Shown: positions 33,945 through 43,710 of the stretch, piece after piece
Numbering within the stretch: position 1 is the stretch's first letter
Layout: each line of letters begins with the position of its first letter
Assembly: GCA_018650795.1 (NCBI GenBank)
Contig: JABIFG010000003.1
Coordinates: 1 to 64,000, forward strand
Direction: 5' to 3'
Length of the DNA stretch: 64,000 nt
Source: Fidelibacterota bacterium
GTDB lineage: Bacteria; Fidelibacterota; UBA8477; JABMPR01
Translations under genes and position numbers: made by a program
The notes under the pieces: model-generated
The model's database searches: none
Told to the model about the DNA's origin: nothing
The model's input: the letters and a program-made list of their open reading frames with translations, nothing else

Positions 33945-36872
33945 CTAATAAGAGATGCTAAATACCCAGGGGTTTGAGGCCAGATTATTGACCCACTCAG
34001 AATTTTCATAGCGCAATATACTCAGTTCAAGCTTAAGCTGAAAAGGACGAATCAATGTCGAAATCCAACTATTACGATCCCAATCTGGCTTATAGTTGAG
34101 GGTAAAGCCTAAGTCACCCATTCTGGTCCAGTCCTGAGCATTATCAGATTTTTGTCCCACATCGAAGAAGATTCCAAAATCCAGCAAATCAGGCATATAG
34201 GGTAGGCTTCGGAAGGTCAGGTCCAGGTTATTTGACCAGATATAATTCATGGGTTGATCGAGAGAATCAGAATAAGCTCTCATGCGACCGCCACCCTTCA
34301 AATAATAGCGCGAACCAATCATATCTATATCTTCCATAGCATGGAGACTGCTGGCACCACGGTTCAAATACACGGATTGTAAATCCTGTGAGGCAACCCG
34401 GCTTTTGACAAGATTTGGGGTTGCGCTTGAATTGGTCAAAATATTCGAGCGATTGTTAATACTGAAATAGGGCAAGCTCCTTGTCCAACTACTCATGAGG
34501 GCTAATTGGCTAAATCCCGATCCATAAGTGCCCAGATTTCCTGGAGAGGCATAGTAACGCATACTAAAACCATACATTCCAGAAAATAAATTATTCTGTA
34601 GATCATACTGAATACCCAGACGGGTCCATCCAGATTGGTCCTGTGGATCAACCGCGGCATATTTTGCATCCGTTGTCTCAATTCTCAGGGTCAGAAAGTG
34701 GAGAGGGTTTTTCCAGAAAAGCCTGGCCCAATTCATTTCATAGGCCAACGACCCGAAGACCATTGAACGCCAGGTTTTTGCAGTTCCTGACCATGTTGCC
34801 TTAAAGGGTAATCCCACCTGAACTTGATTAAATGAAACAGATGCATCTGGATTGCCAGATCCAAAATTCTCATCCAGCCCAAATTGTATGAAATTTCCAG
34901 TATTTCGATAGACGCGCTTTACATTTACACCCAGACCCAAACCAGCTAAGTCACTATAACCAAAATTTGGCTTCCAAAGGTAGAGATTTCTATCATCCGG
35001 ATAAGCATCCCAACCCTTATAATCATACCGCCAGGCGTTTTTTCTTTGGCTATCATTGTCACGCCGATCCACGTCGAAGAACACGTTCTCAGCATCTAGA
35101 TAAACTCGCTCTGGTTGAAAATTTGACTCAATTTCGATCACACCATCGTTTCGATATCGAAACTCCTTTAGAGAGGCCGAAGCAGTTTCACCTGTTTTAC
35201 TAAAGATCGTTGCTGAAATGGGAACAAACATACCGCCCTTATTATCGACATCTATCCGGGTTGTGAAATGACCCTGATCAGGTGATTCCACAGACCAATC
35301 AACCAACTTATAGTCCACGAAATGGGTAGTACGCAGCCATTGATCAAAGAACCAATCCAGTTCTTCTCCGCAACCGTCTTCCATGGCCTTGACAAATCTA
35401 GCTTCATTCACATGCTTAAGAGCCCAGCGTGAGAAGTAGAGCTGCATGCCAACCAGGAAGCGTTCTTCCCCCAGATAATTTTTCAACATCGCCAGCATAA
35501 TGGAACCTTTATCATAAGAGTTACTGCTGTAGGATGCATAATATGAAAAATCGAAACTAGAGGTCGCCATGGGTTCATTCGCTACAGATTGCATATACCG
35601 AATTGCCGGTTTCAGCTCAGCTTCTTCATACATTTGACGCGGTAAATGGTCCGACTCAAATTGTGTTATATAATCGCGTGAAAGTTCGTATCCATTTTCT
35701 GGATAGTAATGTTCCATATACCAGCGTGTTTGAAACGTGGTGAGTCCCTCATCTAGCCAGGGATCATCCAATTCATCATTTCCAAATATTCCATAAAACC
35801 AATTATGACCGACTTCATGGACGGCCAACCCTTCACTATCTGTGTAATCCAGAACGATCATGGGATATTCCATACCACCCGTCCCCAATGACTTTACCAG
35901 GGATATTTGTGGCCAGGTATACATACCGAATTTTCCAGAAAGCCACTCCAGAGATCTTTCCCCCCATTTAACCATATCTTTTGTCCAGTGTGCTCCAACT
36001 TGAGTGGTGAATAATGTATGCACATGAATCCCATTCCACTGACCATGTTCATAGACAAAATCCGGGGAGCACACCCAGGCAAAATCATGGACATTTTCAG
36101 CCAGAAAGCTAACTTCACGTCGATCCGAGCTATCCAGATCAGTAAGGTACTCACCCCGCTCTGTTCTAAATTCCTTTACCCATTCCTGCCATATTCTTGA
36201 AGTATCTACAGTAACTGCATCCCAACCTGGGTCGCCATCAATGACGACACCTGTCGCCGCAACAACTTGACCGGCAGGGACATCAAGGTGTACGGTAAAC
36301 TTCCCAAATTCGCCATAAAACTCACCCCAGTCACCAAAGGGGTCATCGTGCCAGCCATTTTCGTCATATACGACAAATTTCGGATACCATTGGGTAAAAT
36401 CAAATTGTTGTGCCTTCCACCCAGCCCTACCGATAAGGGGATGAATGATGGATACCCAGTCCAGTTGTAATGTGAGTGTATCACCTGGAAAAAGATTCTG
36501 ATTGAGAGTGATATCTAAAATGGTATCATCACGGATATCAAACGCCAACGCAAGAGAATCACTGACTGCTTTTTGAACACGGATTCCCGACCAGTCTTTT
36601 TCAACTTCGAAAGTCTGACCATAATCAGCCCAAACTTGCTCTGCAATGGTACCCTCATTAAAAGCATTGTTGTAGAGATGCATGAGAATTTGATTGAGGG
36701 TGTCTGGAGAGTGATTAACGTAGAGCAATTCAGAAGCAGCAGTGAGTGTTTTTTGATCTGAGTCTAAATACACGTCCATATCATACTCAACCCATTGCTG
36801 CCAGTATTGACTCATCAACGGAACTGCGAACATTATGAAAAAGAGAATCAGTTGTGTAGATTTGCGTCTCAT
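33945..36872 (-). CDS. secreted M1-family zinc metallopeptidase
   Basis: A 975-residue exported peptidase with a signal peptide (1-22). An aminopeptidase-N-like N domain precedes the gluzincin catalytic domain: GGMEY at 332-336 (exopeptidase-motif equivalent), zinc motif HEVGH at 352-356 followed by NWF, and the third ligand E375 (WLDEG). The C-terminal 350 residues are beta-rich and end in an aromatic (NPWVFSISY), suggesting an outer-membrane barrel or surface domain fused to the peptidase. It lies 18 bp upstream of the M14 pair on the same strand, giving a three-gene extracellular protein-degradation unit. Confidence 0.88.
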   Translation of the reverse strand: MRRKSTQLILFFIMFAVPLMSQYWQQWVEYDMDVYLDSDQKTLTAASELLYVNHSPDTLNQILMHLYNNAFNEGTIAEQVWADYGQTFEVEKDWSGIRVQKAVSDSLALAFDIRDDTILDITLNQNLFPGDTLTLQLDWVSIIHPLIGRAGWKAQQFDFTQWYPKFVVYDENGWHDDPFGDWGEFYGEFGKFTVHLDVPAGQVVAATGVVIDGDPGWDAVTVDTSRIWQEWVKEFRTERGEYLTDLDSSDRREVSFLAENVHDFAWVCSPDFVYEHGQWNGIHVHTLFTTQVGAHWTKDMVKWGERSLEWLSGKFGMYTWPQISLVKSLGTGGMEYPMIVLDYTDSEGLAVHEVGHNWFYGIFGNDELDDPWLDEGLTTFQTRWYMEHYYPENGYELSRDYITQFESDHLPRQMYEEAELKPAIRYMQSVANEPMATSSFDFSYYASYSSNSYDKGSIMLAMLKNYLGEERFLVGMQLYFSRWALKHVNEARFVKAMEDGCGEELDWFFDQWLRTTHFVDYKLVDWSVESPDQGHFTTRIDVDNKGGMFVPISATIFSKTGETASASLKEFRYRNDGVIEIESNFQPERVYLDAENVFFDVDRRDNDSQRKNAWRYDYKGWDAYPDDRNLYLWKPNFGYSDLAGLGLGVNVKRVYRNTGNFIQFGLDENFGSGNPDASVSFNQVQVGLPFKATWSGTAKTWRSMVFGSLAYEMNWARLFWKNPLHFLTLRIETTDAKYAAVDPQDQSGWTRLGIQYDLQNNLFSGMYGFSMRYYASPGNLGTYGSGFSQLALMSSWTRSLPYFSINNRSNILTNSSATPNLVKSRVASQDLQSVYLNRGASSLHAMEDIDMIGSRYYLKGGGRMRAYSDSLDQPMNYIWSNNLDLTFRSLPYMPDLLDFGIFFDVGQKSDNAQDWTRMGDLGFTLNYKPDWDRNSWISTLIRPFQLKLELSILRYENSEWVNNLASNPWVFSISY

Positions 36873-37015
36873 GGAATAATCCCCTCAATATCAATTATTG
36901 AATACTGTGGTATGAAGTTTCATCGATTGTCGAATCTATTCCAGACCTGCCAGAAATGTTATACCTAATCAAATGATTTTACAGAGCTATCCGGAGTGAA
37001 CTATGGCTAGTTGAA

Positions 37016-38785
37016 TTACTCAACCAATTTGATGTGAAGTTCCTTGAGTTGCTGGGTATCCACATTTGAGGGCGCCTCATCCATCAATGAAGATGCTGAT
37101 GTCGTCTTGGGAAAGGCAATGACATCGCGGATATTATCTGTACCAGCCAGCAACATAACCAGGCGATCAAATCCAAAGGCGATACCACCATGAGGTGGTG
37201 CGCCATAATTGAAGGCTTTGAGTAGGAATCCAAATCTGGCTTGAGCTTCTGCTTCATCCATACCGATTAATTCAAACATGCGGCTCTGCATTTCGCGGGT
37301 ATGAATCCTGATGGATCCTCCAGCCACTTCATAGCCATTGATCACTAAATCATACGCCTGAGCTCTTACATCTCCTGGGGCCGTATCCATCAACTCAACA
37401 TCTTCTGGATTTGGAGCAGTGAAGGGGTGGTGCATGGCGATATAGCGTTTGCTATCCTCATCCCAGTCCAACAGTGGGAAATCTAGCACGAAAAGTGGCT
37501 TAATAACACCGCTAGGAATCAAATCCTCACGTTTCGCCAGCTCAAGACGGAGAGCACCCAGGGATTGGAGTGTCCGGGCTTCAGTATCGGAGACAAAAAA
37601 TAAAATATCATTGTGCTCTAATTTGAGGTCAGCAATAACTTCAGTTTGTAATGCTTCAGGGAAAAATTTACTAATACCTGCATTGAAATTATTCTGATCC
37701 AGTTTTACAAATGCCAGACCCTTGAGACCATAGTAGGTACGCAACCATTCTGTGAGACCGTCGGTGGCTTTCCGTGAATATTTATCAGCAGCATTTTTCA
37801 AGACCAGAGTCTTTACTCTGCCGCCAGCTTCCAGATTATTTTTAAAAACACCAAATTCAGTTTTTTCAGCGTAATGGGCAAACTCCACCAGGGGCATATC
37901 AAATCGAACATCTGGCTTGTCACTGCCATAAGTTTCCATAGCATCTTTGTACTTCATGGTGGGAAAGATTTCTGGCAGGTCATAGTCAAGAATATCTTTA
38001 AAAATACCGCGGGCAATCCGGGTTGCGACACCTAGGACATCATCCTGATCGACGAACGACATTTCAATATCAATCTGGGTGAATTCAGGCTGTCGATCAG
38101 CCCGCAAGTCTTCATCCCTGAAACATTTTACGATTTGGAAGTATTTATCAAATCCTGAAATCATCAATAATTGTTTATAGGTTTGTGGGGATTGAGGAAG
38201 TGCATAAAACTTACCCTTATGGATTCGACTCGGTACAAGGTAGTCTCTGGCTCCCTCGGGGGTGGATTTCATAAGTACAGGGGTTTCAAACTCCATAAAA
38301 CCCTCAGCATTTAATCTACTACGGGCACTTTGATAAGATTTGGATCTGAGGGCCATGATATTCTGCAACTCGGTAGTTCGTAACTCCAGATAGCGATATT
38401 CAAGACGGAGATCCTCATTACCACTTTCACGATCCGAAACCATAAACGGTAGGGGTTGTGCCTCATTCAGCACTTCAAGTTCCGTTGCAATAACTTCAAC
38501 ACTACCGGTAGGCATGTTGGGATTTACATTTCCATCTGGTCTGAGTTGAACGGTTCCTCTGACAGCAACAACATCTTCCATTCCCAGTCTTTTGGCTTCA
38601 GCTGCAATGTCGGCATCAAGATCTGGATTAAAAGTTACCTGCGTTTTACCATAGCGATCGCGGAGATCCAGAAAGATCACACCACCATGATCTCTATTTT
38701 TGGCAATCCACCCGTTGAGGATGACTTCCTCGTTTACATTTTCTGCTGTGAGTTGACCGCAAGTTGTTGTTCGTTTTAGTCGCAT
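37016..38785 (-). CDS. aspS: aspartyl-tRNA synthetase
   Basis: This class II synthetase charges tRNA-Asp (or tRNA-Asp and tRNA-Asn if non-discriminating). From ATG 38785 it is 589 residues, the bacterial length that includes the GAD insertion. An OB-fold anticodon domain (about 1-105, LNGWIAKNRDHGGVIFLDLRD) precedes the catalytic core, with motif 2 FRDEDLRADRQPEFTQ and motif 3 FGFDRLVMLLAG. I reject the longer frame to 38839 because AACGGAG sits just before ATG 38785. Whether it is discriminating depends on GatCAB elsewhere in the genome. Confidence 0.97.
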   Translation of the reverse strand: MRLKRTTTCGQLTAENVNEEVILNGWIAKNRDHGGVIFLDLRDRYGKTQVTFNPDLDADIAAEAKRLGMEDVVAVRGTVQLRPDGNVNPNMPTGSVEVIATELEVLNEAQPLPFMVSDRESGNEDLRLEYRYLELRTTELQNIMALRSKSYQSARSRLNAEGFMEFETPVLMKSTPEGARDYLVPSRIHKGKFYALPQSPQTYKQLLMISGFDKYFQIVKCFRDEDLRADRQPEFTQIDIEMSFVDQDDVLGVATRIARGIFKDILDYDLPEIFPTMKYKDAMETYGSDKPDVRFDMPLVEFAHYAEKTEFGVFKNNLEAGGRVKTLVLKNAADKYSRKATDGLTEWLRTYYGLKGLAFVKLDQNNFNAGISKFFPEALQTEVIADLKLEHNDILFFVSDTEARTLQSLGALRLELAKREDLIPSGVIKPLFVLDFPLLDWDEDSKRYIAMHHPFTAPNPEDVELMDTAPGDVRAQAYDLVINGYEVAGGSIRIHTREMQSRMFELIGMDEAEAQARFGFLLKAFNYGAPPHGGIAFGFDRLVMLLAGTDNIRDVIAFPKTTSASSLMDEAPSNVDTQQLKELHIKLVE

Positions 38786-38895
38786 ACTGGCTCCGTTATT
38801 AAAATCGAGGCAATGTAAACCCCGAGGGGTGCACATCAATAACGGACATTCGAGTAAGGGGAAATTCTTGGAAAAATTTAATGAGTTCTATATAG

Positions 38896-39279
38896 TTACT
38901 TTTTGCGTAGCCGTTGGATCAGCGGGAGAACATCCTCCTGCTCCTTTTGGAAGGGTTGGGAGGTATCCACCCATTGCTGTTCAACTGGTTCAATTATTTG
39001 ATCATCAACTTCTTCAATCTCTTCATCTGGCTCTTTAGGCTCAACAACTGCTGGGTCTGCCATTTCGTTGAACATGCTGCCTTTACCAAGAATCAACCAA
39101 TTGAAATCGAGGTCGTACTCTTCAGATAGGGGGACAAGTTTGGTACACTTGATTTCCCTCTCACCCATTTCCCAATAGATAATGGTTCGTTTCCCTAGCC
39201 CACACAGGCTAGCCACTTCGCGTTGTGTAAGACCAACGGCTGCCCGAAATTCCCTTAATCGTTGTGCAACAGGTGACAT
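38896..39279 (-). CDS. XRE-family HTH regulator with acidic tail
   Basis: A 127-residue protein with an N-terminal XRE/Cro helix-turn-helix (about 3-62: LREFRAAVGLTQREVASLCG and KRTIIYWEMGEREI), then a segment typical of phage-repressor-like proteins (LSEEYDLDFNWLILGKG) and a strongly acidic, Glu/Pro-rich C-terminal tail. ATG 39279 follows CGAGG, and the upstream 18 codons of the open frame are not convincing. It lies 110 bp upstream of aspS on the same strand. The target is unknown. It could be a remnant regulator of mobile origin, but no other phage gene is nearby. Confidence 0.78.
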   Translation of the reverse strand: MSPVAQRLREFRAAVGLTQREVASLCGLGKRTIIYWEMGEREIKCTKLVPLSEEYDLDFNWLILGKGSMFNEMADPAVVEPKEPDEEIEEVDDQIIEPVEQQWVDTSQPFQKEQEDVLPLIQRLRKK

Positions 39280-39323
39280 GTTTCCTCGATTTTTGAACTG
39301 CAATAATATGCACCTTGAAAAGA

Positions 39324-39345
39324 CAAAAGTCAAAAGTCAAAAGTC
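39324..39345. repeat. short tandem repeat, CAAAAGT x3
   Basis: Three exact head-to-tail copies of a 7-bp unit, CAAAAGT, occupy 39324-39344. They are followed by related AG-rich sequence (CAGTAGTTAGAAGACAGAAG) in the gap between the XRE gene and the TonB-C gene. This looks like slippage-type simple repeat with no coding role. Confidence 0.7.
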
Positions 39346-39374
39346 AGTAGTTAGAAGACAGAAGTTAGTGAGGG

Positions 39375-39899
39375 TCAAACTGAGCGTAGGAAAAGGATCA
39401 GCATGGTGTAAAAGGCGCCGCTGATTAAAACTTCTGAAATTGAATGCTTTAAATTAATCGGTCCTGATATTTCTTCATCACCCTCATGAGTACCAGGTAG
39501 GTGGAAGTCCAGATCAAATGTGACTTCCGTGGCTACCGGTTGCCCATCGATTCGACCGGGAATCCAATGACTTAATTCAGCGGCCTCAATAGCGGCAGAA
39601 AAGAGCAATCCGGGTCCCAGAATTGGACGAATCTCTTCAGCATAGCCATCGATATTTATGATGCATTTTATGGTGACACTTCCGTCAAGCCCGATTACCA
39701 GGGCAGTGTCAGGATAACTAATATTCGCCTGGATAGCTTGATAACCCCCCCATGGTATTGGAGGTTTCAAATCAACAAGTGGAGAAGAGTGGCGATAATT
39801 ATAGGACCCTGGACTTGGTCCGTCGAGTCCGGGACCCTGGCTTTTTCCGAAAGTAAAGCTAATGAAAACTGCTAAAATGATGGTTACAATTCCCCGCAA
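39375..39899 (-). CDS. exported TonB C-terminal-domain-like protein
   Basis: Starting at TTG 39899, directly after AGGAGAGGG, gives about 174 residues with a signal-like N-terminus (RGIVTIILAVFISFTFG). The middle (about 65-135) is a TonB-C fold: YPDTALVIGLDGSVTIKCII, then an ALAL-like AAIEAAELSHWIPGRIDGQPV and TEVTFDLDF. It lacks the Pro-rich spacer of a canonical TonB. An unusual hydrophobic C-terminus follows (SGAFYTMLILFLRSV). It sits divergently 188 bp from a TonB-dependent receptor, so a role in energising or gating that receptor is plausible but unproven. An ATG at 39956 is the alternative start. Confidence 0.72.
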   Translation of the reverse strand: MRGIVTIILAVFISFTFGKSQGPGLDGPSPGSYNYRHSSPLVDLKPPIPWGGYQAIQANISYPDTALVIGLDGSVTIKCIINIDGYAEEIRPILGPGLLFSAAIEAAELSHWIPGRIDGQPVATEVTFDLDFHLPGTHEGDEEISGPINLKHSISEVLISGAFYTMLILFLRSV

Positions 39900-40087
39900 G
39901 CTACCCTCTCCTGTTAAGTGTTCATTCAATCTGTTACTGACCTGAATAATTGGCAAGCAACATCTTAAAGCAACTCAATATTCATTCGTCTTTCACTCCA
40001 TACCAGCCGGCTGCATTTATTTCATACAAATCCATTACCCATTAACTTGCTCTATGAATCGATCTCAGGATTTTTCATATTCGTCGG

Positions 40088-42607
40088 ATGAAAATTTCAC
40101 GCTCACTTATTCAATGGCTACTCCTCTTATTGTTTGCAATAAGCAGCTCAGCTCAACAAAGTATTCATGGATTTATTCGCGAAAATGAAACGGGTGAACC
40201 TCTGCCCTATGCTAATGTAATTTTGCCGGAGTTGAATCGAGGAGCTACCTCCAATGTAGAGGGATATTTTGTCGTTAGCGATCTTCCCGTTGGAGCGCAC
40301 CAACTCGTAGTGTCCATTATTGGATATTCCAGATATGAACAAACCATAGAGCTACCAGCAGATCTCAATCTGCGTTTAGATGTACGCTTGGATCAAGCGA
40401 TAATTGAAGGTCAGTCAATCGAAGTGAGTGCTGAGCGGGAAAAATTCAAGGAATTGGTCAGCACCAGCACGGTGACCCTTGACCGGCGAGCCATCGAGGT
40501 TGCCCCCTCTTTTGTTGAGGCTGATGTATTCCGAGCTCTACAACTATTGCCTGGAGTCCAATCTCTCAATGATTTTTCATCAGCACTTTATGTGCGAGGT
40601 TCTACTCCTGATCAAAATTTAATCATGCTTGATGGCATCACCGTCTATAACCCCATGCATCTTGGTGGAATCTTCTCAACTTTTAACACTGATGCAATCA
40701 AGGAAGCAGACTTCCATGCAGGCGGTTTTCCTGCTCAATATGGTGGACGTCTTGGGTCTATTCTTAATATTGTGAACCGGGAAGGCAATACAGAAGAATT
40801 GACCGGCAGTGCGAATATCTCTCTAATATCCAGCAAAGCCTTAATTGAGGGTCCACTGCCCACTGGGAACTCAGAGTTTTTGAAGGGATCATGGATGCTG
40901 GCAGGGCGACGTACATATTTTGATGTCGTTGCAAATACCCTCTATAAACAATTTGTTTTACCGAGACTTGATGCAACAGATCGTGAAGACTCTCCTGAAA
41001 ATATTTTCCCATATTATTTTTATGACTTCCAGGGTAAAGTCAATCTGGATGTGGGCAGCAATCATCGCTTGACCTGGAGCTCTTTTCATGGGGATGATGT
41101 CCTCAAATGGGATTACCAGGCTGATTATTCTTCAGATGATTGGGAGGATGAAGGCTATATTCCCGATGGAGGGTATTATTACGAAGGTAGTGATAGCAGT
41201 GTGTTTGATTGGCGCTGGGGAAATTTCACCAACAGTCTGAGCTGGCGCTGGATTGTCTCACCTAAATTGATTGCTCGAACCTTCATCGCAAATAGTAGAT
41301 TTCGATTTGCAGTCGATTTTGATTATGCCGAAGAAAGCTATTCGCATAGTGATTTTGATACTTCCAGCAGCAGATCTTCATTTGGTTTTGATCTCTTTGA
41401 CCGCATCAACGATAATAGTGTAGAATCCAATTTAACCTGGTTGGCAAACGATGCTCACAATGTGCTGACAGGCTTCCAGCACAAGGAGGTCCATTTCAAG
41501 TTGGGAATGATTCTTAGAGCCAGGGATACATATAACGGTGTGACTGAAACTTTCAGGGACACGATTATGTGGATGGAATCAAAACCAGTTGAATCAGCCT
41601 GGTACATTCAGGACCAATGGAAAATGAGCCCCCTCCTGTCCTTGCAAACAGGCTTACGGGTTGCCAGCTATTCTCTGCATGATACGACTTACTTTGAACC
41701 ACGTCTGGGTCTGAAATATTTTCTTTCAGAGAAGGTCTCCCTGAAGGCTTCGGTGGGTCGTTATCATCAATTTCTGACTGTGGCTAACCCACCTGATGAA
41801 AACTTGAGATTTCTGGATATCTGGTTCGGTATTCCTGAGGATCGTCCTGCCCCCCGGTCAGATCATTATATCCTGGGAATAGAATATTTGAGCGATTCAG
41901 ATATTCTTATTCGTACCGAGGCATATCATAAATCATTTGACAATCTGTTGACCCTCAAACCGACTGATCTCATCGCTGTAGATGCTGAAGGTCACCTCAA
42001 GATAGATCCATTTAACGAATTTTGGGAAACGGACGCTTATGCCCAGGGGCTGGAGATTCTGGTTAAGAAACTATCTGGGAAAGTTCGTGGATGGGCTGGA
42101 TATACTTATGCCCAAACCAAGCGTAAATACGAGGGACAAGATTGGTATTTCCCCAAATATGACAGAACCCATACACTCAATGTTGTGGCAGATTGGTCTC
42201 TGAATGAAGCCCTGCATTTCAGTACTGCCATTACTTATTCCAGTGGGAACCCCTATACTGCAGTTATCGGTAGAACAGAAACCTGGACGGATAATTCATG
42301 GGATTTGAATGACTCCTGGTACAATCGCGAAAGTTTTCTCTATGGTGAAAGGCATGGCCAGCGCTATCCCGGATATTTCCGCTGGGATGTAAGTTTTAAG
42401 AAACGAAAGCCTTTTTTAAATGGACATCGTGAGTGGTATTTCCAAATTTTAAATGTCACAAACCACCTGAATGTATTTAGTTATCTCTACCGCAATCACG
42501 GTGAGTATAATTATAAGACTTATGAATATGAGAATAAGGGTGTGCAAAGATTTGGTATCCCCATGTTTCCATTTTTTCCAACCTTTGGGGTGAAATTTGA
42601 ATTCTGA
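40088..42607 (+). CDS. TonB-dependent receptor with carboxypeptidase-D regulatory domain
   Basis: An 839-residue outer-membrane receptor with a signal peptide ending SSSAQ (residue 22), a CarboxypepD-regulatory-like domain (about 24-110, IHGFIRENETGEPLPYANV), and a plug with LYVRGSTPDQNLIMLDGITV (about 168-187). A barrel follows, finishing FFPTFGVKFEF. It is not closely similar to the receptor at 8529. The next gene, a lipoprotein, starts 4 bp after its stop, a pairing seen in FCB two-component uptake systems (receptor plus surface lipoprotein). The substrate is unknown. Confidence 0.93.
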   Translation: MKISRSLIQWLLLLLFAISSSAQQSIHGFIRENETGEPLPYANVILPELNRGATSNVEGYFVVSDLPVGAHQLVVSIIGYSRYEQTIELPADLNLRLDVRLDQAIIEGQSIEVSAEREKFKELVSTSTVTLDRRAIEVAPSFVEADVFRALQLLPGVQSLNDFSSALYVRGSTPDQNLIMLDGITVYNPMHLGGIFSTFNTDAIKEADFHAGGFPAQYGGRLGSILNIVNREGNTEELTGSANISLISSKALIEGPLPTGNSEFLKGSWMLAGRRTYFDVVANTLYKQFVLPRLDATDREDSPENIFPYYFYDFQGKVNLDVGSNHRLTWSSFHGDDVLKWDYQADYSSDDWEDEGYIPDGGYYYEGSDSSVFDWRWGNFTNSLSWRWIVSPKLIARTFIANSRFRFAVDFDYAEESYSHSDFDTSSSRSSFGFDLFDRINDNSVESNLTWLANDAHNVLTGFQHKEVHFKLGMILRARDTYNGVTETFRDTIMWMESKPVESAWYIQDQWKMSPLLSLQTGLRVASYSLHDTTYFEPRLGLKYFLSEKVSLKASVGRYHQFLTVANPPDENLRFLDIWFGIPEDRPAPRSDHYILGIEYLSDSDILIRTEAYHKSFDNLLTLKPTDLIAVDAEGHLKIDPFNEFWETDAYAQGLEILVKKLSGKVRGWAGYTYAQTKRKYEGQDWYFPKYDRTHTLNVVADWSLNEALHFSTAITYSSGNPYTAVIGRTETWTDNSWDLNDSWYNRESFLYGERHGQRYPGYFRWDVSFKKRKPFLNGHREWYFQILNVTNHLNVFSYLYRNHGEYNYKTYEYENKGVQRFGIPMFPFFPTFGVKFEF

Positions 42608-42611
42608 TAAC

Positions 42612-43709
42612 ATGCATACACAAACTCTGGACATTGAGCTAGTCGAAAAGTCCGGTGATGATGAGAGAGGGCTTCGACAAGCTCAGCCGTCGAAGCATGT
42701 TCAAATTAAATATCTTGTTAGATTGGCATTTTGCATGCTTAGTCTCATCGTAATCATATCCTGTGGAAACTGGGGTTGGGAAGCCATTGACACGGATAAC
42801 AAAGAAAAGCTGAACATATTTGGTCTTATCAGTCTGGATGATTCACTATCAAGTTTCGTCATTGTTCATAAAACTCTGGACACCGCCGGACCAGACCAGG
42901 AGATCGTTGGCTATGATACCATTTATTTTGATTCCTGGGAGTGGTTTAATGATGACACTGGGATGTTTGTGAGAGACACTTTTTGGTATGAGACTCCTTA
43001 CATTAGACCTATCCGAGAGTCTCTCTATGTTGTTAAGGATGCGACGGTCATCATTTCAGATGGCTCGCAGGACTACACTTTTGTCCGTAGTCCAAATTTT
43101 GGTACTGAAGGGGAGGGTCGAGAAGATTACTGGTATGATGACGTTTTTAGTGATCATGGGGTTTATGTAAATACTGATGGCAGTTTTTCACCGACACCAA
43201 ATACAGAATATTCACTTTCTGTCACTACACCTGGGGGTCATAATATTTCTGGTTCAACGATTACACCAGTAATTCCCAGAATCAAGGTCGATCAGTTGGA
43301 AGATACGCTCTCACTCAACAGTCTTTTCGAGTTGAATTGGCACTATGATGGAGAGTTTAACACAACCATCACATCTGGATTCGCATCACAAGACTGGGAG
43401 AAATATGTTTGCGGGATGCGTCAGTTTGGGTTGACAGAGCCGGGAGATACAACCTGGACATCCACTATAGATTCATGGTGTCTGGAAAGCGTTCCTAATG
43501 AGGAGGTTTTCGCTCCTATGGATATTCGGCTACGATACTTGGATGAAAACTACTATCGTTACTTTATAGCCACTGATGATGAGGTGGAGAATATTTCAAA
43601 TTTCCTCATCGGCGAGGGGAGTATCGGTACAGCTTATGGGGTCGATGGTGGATTTGGTGTATTTGGATCTTTTAGCGCTGATTGGGTCAATCGCTATGCC
43701 ACGCCATAA
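42612..43709 (+). CDS. receptor-associated lipoprotein, DUF4249-like
   Basis: From ATG 42612 this encodes 365 residues. The true lipoprotein signal seems internal: LAFCMLSLIVIISC with lipobox IISC around residues 38-51 of this frame. Starts at TTG 42723 or ATG 42735 would give a normal signal peptide. The extra N-terminus coincides with a REP-like hairpin (42671-42696), so it is probably not translated. The body is beta-rich, with pieces such as DATVIISDGSQDYTFV and YSLSVTTPGGHNISGSTITP recalling DUF4249 lipoproteins. It follows the TonB receptor directly, and its stop is one base from that of the convergent cytochrome gene. Confidence 0.72.
   Translation: MHTQTLDIELVEKSGDDERGLRQAQPSKHVQIKYLVRLAFCMLSLIVIISCGNWGWEAIDTDNKEKLNIFGLISLDDSLSSFVIVHKTLDTAGPDQEIVGYDTIYFDSWEWFNDDTGMFVRDTFWYETPYIRPIRESLYVVKDATVIISDGSQDYTFVRSPNFGTEGEGREDYWYDDVFSDHGVYVNTDGSFSPTPNTEYSLSVTTPGGHNISGSTITPVIPRIKVDQLEDTLSLNSLFELNWHYDGEFNTTITSGFASQDWEKYVCGMRQFGLTEPGDTTWTSTIDSWCLESVPNEEVFAPMDIRLRYLDENYYRYFIATDDEVENISNFLIGEGSIGTAYGVDGGFGVFGSFSADWVNRYATP
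42671..42696. repeat. REP-like hairpin
   Basis: GCTTCGAC (42671-42678) and GTCGAAGC (42689-42696) are perfect inverted arms around AAGCTCAGCC. The whole segment GGGCTTCGACAAGCTCAGCC belongs to a repeat type I have seen interspersed in many genomes. Here it falls inside the apparent N-terminus of the lipoprotein ORF and argues for a later start codon. Confidence 0.6.
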
Positions 43710-43710
43710 A

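Noticed and set aside
38896..39279. Prophage or integrated element marked by the XRE gene
   Set aside because: No integrase, structural or lysis genes, and no flanking direct repeats; aspS and a TonB-C gene flank it.
39324..39345. Possible CRISPR-like repeat
   Set aside because: 7-bp units in tandem without spacers; simple repeat only.
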